From assembly GCA_903858815.1 (NCBI GenBank), contig CAIOKE010000331.1, forward strand, positions 1 to 64,000: a stretch of 64,000 nucleotides of DNA, written 5' to 3'. The position numbers were made by a program, and so were the translations under genes. A model generated the notes under the pieces. The model worked only from the letters and a program-made list of their open reading frames with translations, made no database searches and had not been told where the DNA came from. Source of the stretch: an uncultured Planctomycetaceae bacterium (GTDB lineage: Bacteria > Planctomycetota > Planctomycetia > Planctomycetales > Planctomycetaceae). Below, piece after piece: positions 52,953 through 61,508 of the stretch (position 1 is the stretch's first letter; every line of letters starts with the position of its first letter).

Positions 52953-53831
52953 ATGGCAGCAAAATTTCGCGTGTTCTGGGCTCTGCTGTGGTTGGTGTCC
53001 TGCTGTGTTCCGGCTGGCGCCCAGTCGACGTCTGCGGCAGCAGCGACCGCGGTCGGTTTGCAGGCGGCTGAGGTGCTGCATGCCGGTTTGCCGTATCGGG
53101 ATGCGGGGGGGCTTGACGAGGAGGGTCGGCAGCGTTGTCAGATCGACCTTGTGGTTCCAGAGGGGCAGCGGGATTTTGCGACGGTGATCTGGTTTCATGG
53201 AGGTGGCTTGACGAAGGGGCAGCGGTCAATTCCTGCGCCGCTGCGTGGAAAAGGATTCGCGGTGGCAGCTGCCGGTTATCGACTCAGCCCGGCCGTCAAA
53301 GCGCCCGTCTGCATTCAGGATGCGGCAGCTGCTGTGGCGTGGGTGCTGAAGAATATCGGAAGTTATGGGGGTGATCCGAAGCGAGTGGTGGTTGCCGGCC
53401 ATTCCGCGGGCGGCTATTTGACGCTGATGGTGGGACTGGATCGCAGCTGGCTGCAGGCGGAGGGGGTTTCGGCCGATCAACTGGCTGGACTGGCACCGTT
53501 GAGCGGGCAGGCGATCACGCATTTTACGATTCGCGGCGAGCAGGGCATCAGCGATCGGCAGCCGATCATTGACCGCTATGCTCCGCTGTTTCACGTGCGT
53601 GCGGATTGTGCTCCGATTCTGCTGATCACGGGTGATCGGAACCGTGAGCTGCTGGGCCGTTACGAGGAAAATGCGTATCTGTGGCGGATGTTTCAGGAGG
53701 TGCAGCATCGGGCGGTGGAACTGCATGAGTTACAGGGATTTGATCATGGTCAGATGGCGGAACCGGCATTTCCGCTGCTGACACGATTTGTCAGAGCATT
53801 GACGGGTCCGGCGGCGGAGAAAAAGCCATGA
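52953..53831 (+). CDS. Secreted alpha/beta hydrolase, esterase-like
   Basis: This ~292-aa protein has a signal peptide (FRVFWALLWLVSCCVPAGAQ) and an alpha/beta-hydrolase fold: oxyanion HGGG in VIWFHGGGLTKG, nucleophile Ser in VVVAGHSAGGYLT, and a likely catalytic His in LQGFDHGQM. It resembles BD-FAE/Est-type carbohydrate esterases, which remove acyl or feruloyl groups, and the glycoside hydrolase beside it fits this. I favour ATG 52953; the TTG at 52938 is an alternative. Its stop overlaps the next ATG (ATGA), so translation is coupled. Confidence 0.85.
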   Translation: MAAKFRVFWALLWLVSCCVPAGAQSTSAAAATAVGLQAAEVLHAGLPYRDAGGLDEEGRQRCQIDLVVPEGQRDFATVIWFHGGGLTKGQRSIPAPLRGKGFAVAAAGYRLSPAVKAPVCIQDAAAAVAWVLKNIGSYGGDPKRVVVAGHSAGGYLTLMVGLDRSWLQAEGVSADQLAGLAPLSGQAITHFTIRGEQGISDRQPIIDRYAPLFHVRADCAPILLITGDRNRELLGRYEENAYLWRMFQEVQHRAVELHELQGFDHGQMAEPAFPLLTRFVRALTGPAAEKKP

Positions 53832-55267
53832 GGAATTCCGGGAAGCGGGTGTGGGGCAGCATTTCAACCGTGCTGTGCTGGCTGTTGCCGGTGCTGGGCT
53901 GCTCTGGATTGCAGGCCGAGGACTGGCCGCAGTTTCGAGGTCCGGGATCCGGGGGTGTCAGTCATTCGACGCAGTCGTTACCGGGGCAACCGGCACGTGA
54001 TCAGCAGCTGCAGTGGCAGGTGCAGTTGCCTTGCGGGCACTCGTCACCGGTGATTGCCGGTTCGCGTCTGTTTCTGACCGGAGTGGATGGTGAAGATCTG
54101 GTGATGCTGTCGCTGGATCGAGCGACCGGGAGGCAGCTGTGGAAACAGAAGGTGCCATGGGAGACCAAAGAGAAGTTTCACACGACCGGCAGTCTGGCTC
54201 AGTCCACACCTGTAACGGACGGCGAGGTGGTGGTGGGTTTTTTTGGCAGCAGCGGACTGCATGCGTGGACTGTGGACGGGCAGCCGTTGTGGAGTCTGCG
54301 GATGGGGCCGTTTGCCAATGATTTTGGCGCAGGCAGTTCCCCGGTGATCGATGGTGAGCGGGTGGTGCTGGTGCAGGATCATGACGTGGATTCCTTCATA
54401 GCCGTTTATGATCGACGTACGGGGCGTCAGTTGTGGCGTCAGGATCGTTCCGAGTTTCTGCGGAACTATGCAACGCCGCTGATCTGGAACGTCGGCGGTC
54501 GACGTCAGATTGTGGTGCTGGCCACGTTGCGGATTGTCTCGTATGACCTTGAGACGGGTGCGGAGGTCTGGAGTGTGAGTGGGGTGTCGCGGATCATCAA
54601 TATGACTCCTGTGATCGGCGACGACAATATCCTTTACGCTGCGTGTTTCTCACCGGGCAATGATGCTGAAGACCGAGTGAGTCCGCTGACACTGGACGAG
54701 CTGTTTGCTGCGGACAAGGATGGGAATGGGACGATAGAGGAGTCCGAGTTTCCGGATCATCCCTTCAAAGGGCGATTTTCGCAGCTGGATCGCAACAAGG
54801 ATCAGCATCTGACGAAGGCTGAGTATGAAGTGGCCAGTCGGCCGCATGTGGCCGGGCGCAATGTGGTACTGGCGATTCGACCGGGTGGTACGGGTGATAT
54901 CACGAAGACGCATGTGATGTGGGAGCATCAGAAGCAGATTCCGTATTGTCCTTCGCCGCTGTTTTACCGTGGGCGGTTATTTATGGTGAAGAATGGGGGC
55001 ATTCTGACGGTGCTGCAGGCGGACACGGGAGCTGTTCTGAAGCAGAAGCGACTGCAGATGACGAATGACTATTACGCATCTCCGGTGGCCGGCGACGGCA
55101 AGGTGTATCTGGTGAACGTCAATGGCGGGCTGACTGTGCTGGATGCGGAATCTTTTGAGGAGCGTCACACAGCGGATCTGGGCGGTGACGTGCATGCAAC
55201 GCCGGCAATTGCGGACGGTCGTTTGTTTGTGCGTGTGGGCGATCAACTGTATTGTTTTGGCGAATAG
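53828..55267 (+). CDS. PQQ-like beta-propeller protein with two inserted EF-hands
   Basis: This 479-aa exported protein has an N-terminal signal with a possible lipobox (LLPVLGCSGLQAEDW). PQQ-type repeats follow (ATGRQLWKQKVPW, RTGRQLWRQDRSEF, ETGAEVWSVSG, DAESFEERHTADLG). Between the blades lie two EF-hand loops: DKDGNGTIEESE, with all Ca2+ positions, and DRNKDQHLTKAE, with Gly6 changed to Gln. Calcium may brace the propeller or link it to a partner. No PQQ-enzyme active site is clear, so a binding or scaffolding role is likely. It is the last gene of the secreted trio. Confidence 0.87.
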   Translation: MRNSGKRVWGSISTVLCWLLPVLGCSGLQAEDWPQFRGPGSGGVSHSTQSLPGQPARDQQLQWQVQLPCGHSSPVIAGSRLFLTGVDGEDLVMLSLDRATGRQLWKQKVPWETKEKFHTTGSLAQSTPVTDGEVVVGFFGSSGLHAWTVDGQPLWSLRMGPFANDFGAGSSPVIDGERVVLVQDHDVDSFIAVYDRRTGRQLWRQDRSEFLRNYATPLIWNVGGRRQIVVLATLRIVSYDLETGAEVWSVSGVSRIINMTPVIGDDNILYAACFSPGNDAEDRVSPLTLDELFAADKDGNGTIEESEFPDHPFKGRFSQLDRNKDQHLTKAEYEVASRPHVAGRNVVLAIRPGGTGDITKTHVMWEHQKQIPYCPSPLFYRGRLFMVKNGGILTVLQADTGAVLKQKRLQMTNDYYASPVAGDGKVYLVNVNGGLTVLDAESFEERHTADLGGDVHATPAIADGRLFVRVGDQLYCFGE

Positions 55268-55391
55268 TGGGTGTGCTGGCTGATTTGTGTGAGGGTGTTG
55301 GCTGCATTACAGCAGGGGTTCGGAGTGACGGGCTGTGGCCGTCGGTCGCCCCTGGATTTCTCAACCTGAAGTGTTCAGAAAGGCGATTGCC

Positions 55392-55853
55392 GTGTCTGTG
55401 GAAGCTCGACTTGTGGAACTTGGAATTACTCTGCCTCAGCCTCCGCCGCCGGGTGGCGTTTATACTCCGGTGGTGGTGGTGGACCGGATGGCGTATGTCA
55501 GCGGTCAGGTTCCGTACGGTCCGGATGGAAAGCTGGTGACGGGGCGCGTGGGTTCCGAGCTGACGGAGGAGCAGGGTGCTGCTGCGGCTCGGGTGGTTGC
55601 GTTGACGATGCTGGCGACGATCAAGGCCAGTCTGGGCAGTCTGGATCGGGTGCGTCGGATTGTGAAAGTTCTGGGAATGGTGAATTCGACGGCGGATTTC
55701 CAGCGTCATCCGGCGGTGATGAATGGATTCAGCAATACGATGGTTGAGATTTTCGGTGATGCCGGCAAGGCTGCTCGCAGTGCCGTGGGCATGGGTTCAC
55801 TACCATATAATGTGCCGGTGGAAGTGGAAGCCATTCTTGAGCTGAACGACTGA
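55392..55853 (+). CDS. RidA (YjgF/YER057c) family protein
   Basis: This 153-aa protein has the RidA shape. It begins SVEARLVELGITLPQPPPPGGVYTP, continues RMAYVSGQVPYGPDGKLVTGRVG, and ends with VEVEAILELN (instead of the usual Ala-rich E..A). RidA hydrolyses reactive enamines/imines formed by PLP enzymes. The Arg105-type catalytic residue is not obvious, so it may belong to a divergent group. The start is GTG 55392 after AGAAAGG; the frame opens further upstream without RBS. The ACT protein follows about 120 bp later. Confidence 0.87.
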   Translation: MSVEARLVELGITLPQPPPPGGVYTPVVVVDRMAYVSGQVPYGPDGKLVTGRVGSELTEEQGAAAARVVALTMLATIKASLGSLDRVRRIVKVLGMVNSTADFQRHPAVMNGFSNTMVEIFGDAGKAARSAVGMGSLPYNVPVEVEAILELND

Positions 55854-55973
55854 TTCCGGGGTTCGCACTGGTTCAGGCGATTGATTCGCGGGTTCTGGAC
55901 GGTATGCTGTCGTCTGGTGCGTAACTGTTTCCGGGCTTGGGACGGTGTCCAGTGTCAGCGGGGAAGGGGATCG

Positions 55974-56504
55974 ATGAAGGAGTGGATCATCATTATGGCG
56001 GCAGCCAACCGTGCCGGAATTCTGGCCGCGGTGACTCGCGCGATCACAGAGCTCAGGGGTGATCTGCGTGAGGCCAGCCAGACGGTGGTGCGGGGCCATT
56101 TCACGATGATTTTTTCGGCTGAGTTTCCGGGAACACTTGAGCAATCGATCATTCGGGATCATCTGCAGGACGCGTGTCGTCCTTTTGGCATCGAGCTGGT
56201 GCTGCGTGAGCAGGATGCAGCCGCTGCGGCTCCGGCCCAGTATGCTCCGGGGACCACGCATTTCCGTCTGCGGCTGGGTGGTCGGAACGAACCGGGCGTG
56301 CTTCGTCGGCTCAGCCAGATTATGGCTCGCCACAGTGTTGACATTACGGGGATGCATGCAGAGCGGTCTGAGGACGGTCAATCCTTTGAGATGATCCAGA
56401 GGCTGGCGTTACCGGCGGGTGTTGATCCGCTGCTGTTGCAGCAGGAAGTGGAAGCGGCCGGACAGGACTTCGGGGTGACGGCTGATCTGCGAGCGGCGGA
56501 CTAG
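55974..56504 (+). CDS. Two-ACT-domain protein, GcvR-like
   Basis: This 176-aa protein starts MKEWIIIMAAANRAGILAAVTRAITELRGDLREA, an ACT domain like that of the glycine-cleavage regulator GcvR. A second ACT domain is HFRLRLGGRNEPGVLRRLSQIMARHSVDITGMHAER. ACT pairs bind small ligands, usually amino acids; GcvR acts by protein-protein contact. The ATG has AAGGGGATCG before it. Only 3 bp separate its stop from the H-protein gene, and the ferredoxin follows, so the three form an operon. No GcvA-type DNA-binding regulator is nearby, and a sensor role in this operon is my inference. Confidence 0.85.
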   Translation: MKEWIIIMAAANRAGILAAVTRAITELRGDLREASQTVVRGHFTMIFSAEFPGTLEQSIIRDHLQDACRPFGIELVLREQDAAAAAPAQYAPGTTHFRLRLGGRNEPGVLRRLSQIMARHSVDITGMHAERSEDGQSFEMIQRLALPAGVDPLLLQQEVEAAGQDFGVTADLRAAD

Positions 56505-56507
56505 GCG

Positions 56508-56966
56508 ATGCAGCAGCCATTTGTATTCATGATGGGCCAGTACGAGGCTCAGATGCCGGCTGACCGGCTGTATTCCAGAAGGCATTTGTGGCTGCAGCCC
56601 TGTGGTCCGGACGTTTACCGGGTGGGTTTCACGGCCTATTCGGTGCGACTGCTGCAGGACGTGTATTTCCTTGAGTGGTCAATTGACGAGGGTGCGGTCG
56701 TTCGTGACCGTCAGGAGATTGGTGAAATCGAAAGTGCCAAAGCGGTCTCATCGATGTTTCCGCCGTCGGCCGGAACGGTGCTGCGTTTCAATCCGCAGTT
56801 GCTGCGGGATCCTGCGGGGATCAACGCGGACAATTATGGTGCGGGTTGGCTGTATGAGTTTCTGCCGGAGGGCGAGCTGTTAACAGCCGAGCAGTATCTG
56901 CAGTATCTGCAGACAGCGTGGGAAGAGGCGCAGCGGACAATCAAGGGTCAGATCAACGAGGGCTGA
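56508..56966 (+). CDS. GcvH-like lipoyl carrier protein
   Basis: This 152-aa protein has the H-protein fold: HLWLQPCGPDVYRVGFTAYSVRLLQDVYFLEW, then the lipoylation loop GEIESAKAVSSMFPPSAGTV with Lys78, and the late NADNYGAGWLYEF. The classical protein has ESVKA(A/S), so it should carry a lipoyl arm. H-proteins shuttle aminomethyl groups in glycine cleavage, but no T, P or L protein gene is here. Classic H-proteins have ASD(V/L)YAP, where this one has VSSMFPP. It may work with the adjacent ferredoxin instead. Confidence 0.88.
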   Translation: MQQPFVFMMGQYEAQMPADRLYSRRHLWLQPCGPDVYRVGFTAYSVRLLQDVYFLEWSIDEGAVVRDRQEIGEIESAKAVSSMFPPSAGTVLRFNPQLLRDPAGINADNYGAGWLYEFLPEGELLTAEQYLQYLQTAWEEAQRTIKGQINEG

Positions 56967-56991
56967 TCTCAGAACGGGGTGCAGATCGGGC

Positions 56992-58065
<1,074 letters not shown>

Positions 58066-58078
58066 ACGGCTGAACGGC

Positions 58079-59005
<927 letters not shown>

Positions 59006-59055
59006 GACGGACCAAAGACAGCAGGACGAAAGAACACCAGACTGATGGACACAGC

Positions 59056-59526
59056 TCAGGGCTGCAGGATGTGCTTGCCGTCTTCAAACTGCTTATGGCA
59101 GGCGTTGCAGCTTTCCAGCATGGATTTCCACGCTGTTGAGGCGGCTGTGAAATCCTTCGCCTTGCCGGCCGCGTACAGTGCGCCACCTTTTTCCCGGGCG
59201 GCTTTGGCGTGACTGATCCAGTCAGCCGCACCACCATCCGGCGCGCGTCCGAACAGCAGATTGCAGCTTTCAGCCAGAACCAGAGAATCAGCTTTGATGG
59301 CTTTCCAGCCTTTATTGTCGGTCGGAGCCGTGGCCATGGCGGTCTTTAATCGCAGATAGGCCGGCTGAAAGACGTATTCCATGAATTCGTGCATGCTCTT
59401 TTCCACTGGCTGCACGTCGTCCACGGGGGCTGCAGGGACGGACCACGCAGTTCGGGAATCATCAGGTGCCAGTGTGGCCAGCAGGCAGCCGGCTGCCGCC
59501 GCTGCACCGATCAACAGACTTCGCAT
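59056..59526 (-). CDS. Exported cytochrome c'-like protein
   Basis: This ~156-aa protein has an N-terminal signal (MRSLLIGAAAAAGCLLATLAP) and a four-helix bundle region, ending with a single haem-c site CNACHK. The C-terminal haem site and helical make-up resemble cytochrome c'/c556 proteins, which bind NO or pass electrons. I start it at ATG 59526; an in-frame ATG at 59562 adds 12 residues before the signal. It overlaps no neighbour and lies about 40 bp after the stop of the hypothetical protein gene, so both may be in one transcript. Confidence 0.85.
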   Translation of the reverse strand: MRSLLIGAAAAAGCLLATLAPDDSRTAWSVPAAPVDDVQPVEKSMHEFMEYVFQPAYLRLKTAMATAPTDNKGWKAIKADSLVLAESCNLLFGRAPDGGAADWISHAKAAREKGGALYAAGKAKDFTAASTAWKSMLESCNACHKQFEDGKHILQP

Positions 59527-59567
59527 GAGATGGTCTTTCGCTTGAAGATTGGTGTCCGCCATGGTGT

Positions 59568-61133
59568 TCAGCGGACATTGAGTTTCAGTTGAGCTTCAGT
59601 TGTCTGCATACTCAACTGATCCCGCACACGTACCCGTACGATCCATGAGCCTTCCAGCAGTGGTGCTGTCAGCTCAATACTCTGATAAAAATCCGTCCGC
59701 TGTTCATCGCATTCGTCCGGAATGGAAGGCAGCCGCACCGGTTCAAGTGCCTGCCCGTCCTCTTCCCGAATGTACTCAATCACCGCAGCAGATTCCGTCC
59801 TGTATCGTCCTTCCGACGTCAGATCGGAGCGGAAGTTTCGCAGGCCAACATACAGCAGCAGACGTTGTCCGGGTTCAAAATCTGACGTCGGGAATGCCAC
59901 GACATTGCCGAATCCGTTAATGCGGCTGCACAACTGCAGGCGACTGATCTCCAGTCGAGCCAGCGGCTGCAGTCGGCGTTCGGCCGTCCGCAGCTGTCGC
60001 AGTGTTTCGCCCAGCAGGTCACTGCGAGGAATCGATTCATCAGTCATGCGATACTGATTCATGGCCATCATCAGAGATTGCCAGAATTCCTGCTCCTCGC
60101 GAGGCAGGGCTTCCACGGTGCGTACCGACTCAGCACCGCGGCCAGCGACCATCAGCAGCAGCCGCAGATCGGTCTGACGTCGTCGCCATGCAGGCAGATT
60201 CTCCGGACGACCGGCAGAGTTTCGAGGCCAGTTTTTCAGTTCATCCTCCAGCAGCAGGATCGCTGCGGTCAGCGCTGCACTGCTGTCGGCAGGCGGTGCT
60301 GTTTCAATTCCGGCTGGCAGGTCGCCAGCAGGCTCAGGAAGTGGGGCATCTGCCTCGACAGCCGCAGGTTCGGTTGGTGCCTCTTCGCGTTCGTGAATCA
60401 ATCCGAACGGATCGCTCAGTCGCAGCATCTGTCGACGCAGGCGCTCGGTGTTCTCATCGATTCGTGGAGAGTACAGGCCTCGCAGTCGACTGAGCATGGA
60501 GTTGTCGTTGTCGGGCTCTGCGGCAGTTTCTGCATCGTCGGTTGTGGCGGGTTGCTGACTTTGAGTCCGATCGGGTTCAGGGGCGGTGCTGGTGCCGCGA
60601 TCCGCCGTGCCTGCGGTATCGCGATTGGCTGTGCGCAGTCGCTCGGTCAGAGATCGCCCTGATTCGGGTATGGCACGTCGGGGGGTGATCCGTGGTGTGG
60701 TCTGCGGGGCAGTTTCGGTTTCCGGGGTCTCAAGGAACGGATCTGATTCGCTGGCAGCGCGGGGCCGGCGAGTTGTTGTTGGATTCGGGAGCGGTGCGGC
60801 GAGGTTTTCATCATCGAGCTGTTCTGTACTGCGAGCCGACCGTGCAGCGTCTGCCACCGGTTTGGCGGGTACCGATCTGGTGGTGCGAGATCTGAGCAGA
60901 CTGTGGCCCGGCAGAGTTTTCTTTGCTGGCTTCGCGGTTGTTGTCGACGGAACCGCGTCCAGTGTCGCCCGACCGCTGCTGCCTGTCGGTGCCGTTTTGT
61001 CGGCAGGTTTCCCGGTTGGCTCATCAGCTGCGGCCCGCTCCGGGCAGACCGTCCCTGTGACCGTCAGCAGGCTGCAGAGCAGAGCTGGCAGTGCACAGTG
61101 CAGGGAGCGTGAAAGTGACGGGCTGAAGGGCAT
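59568..61133 (-). CDS. Exported hypothetical protein, 521 aa, low-complexity first half
   Basis: It starts with a signal peptide (MPFSPSLSRSLHCALPALLCSLLTVTG). About 240 residues rich in Thr, Pro, Ala and Arg follow, likely disordered and surface-exposed. The C-terminal half is ordered, with helices and a final beta-sheet domain (FEPGQRLLLYVGLRNFRSDLTSEGRYRTESAAVIEYIRE ... LLEGSWIVRVRVRDQLSMQTTEAQLKLNV). No family is recognised, but this layout is common among planctomycete secreted proteins. Confidence 0.75.
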   Translation of the reverse strand: MPFSPSLSRSLHCALPALLCSLLTVTGTVCPERAAADEPTGKPADKTAPTGSSGRATLDAVPSTTTAKPAKKTLPGHSLLRSRTTRSVPAKPVADAARSARSTEQLDDENLAAPLPNPTTTRRPRAASESDPFLETPETETAPQTTPRITPRRAIPESGRSLTERLRTANRDTAGTADRGTSTAPEPDRTQSQQPATTDDAETAAEPDNDNSMLSRLRGLYSPRIDENTERLRRQMLRLSDPFGLIHEREEAPTEPAAVEADAPLPEPAGDLPAGIETAPPADSSAALTAAILLLEDELKNWPRNSAGRPENLPAWRRRQTDLRLLLMVAGRGAESVRTVEALPREEQEFWQSLMMAMNQYRMTDESIPRSDLLGETLRQLRTAERRLQPLARLEISRLQLCSRINGFGNVVAFPTSDFEPGQRLLLYVGLRNFRSDLTSEGRYRTESAAVIEYIREEDGQALEPVRLPSIPDECDEQRTDFYQSIELTAPLLEGSWIVRVRVRDQLSMQTTEAQLKLNVR

Positions 61134-61508
61134 GCAGCGAATTCGGAGGCCAGGGACAGCAGCGTACCGGGATTCGGACGTTGCTGCAGAGTGGGACTGC
61201 GGGACACTGATCGGCGGAATCTATGGCTCGAGGGAAGGGGATCACAAGGGGGATTCGCGCGGGTGTGCTTTTCGCGGCGACCTCAGGATCCGACAGCGGT
61301 AAACTGCGGCAAAAACCGCCGATCGGACTTGAAGCAGCTGGAGGATGGCGTGGTTTTGGGGATTGGGGTAAACATTGCGGGCACTCGATTTCCCAGGGTT
61401 TCGGGGCTGTGCATCGAGGCCCCGGGAACGTAAGATGACGGTTTCCTGTCATTCGGTGGTAAGGGTGACAGGCACTGACTCTGATCAGGCAACCAGCGGA
61501 GCTTTGTT
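61134..61508. other. Divergent intergenic region
   Basis: No gene is seen in these 375 bp between two divergent genes. CCTGTCA (61445-61451) and TGACAGG (61466-61472) form an inverted repeat about 40 bp upstream of the next start. Confidence 0.5.
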
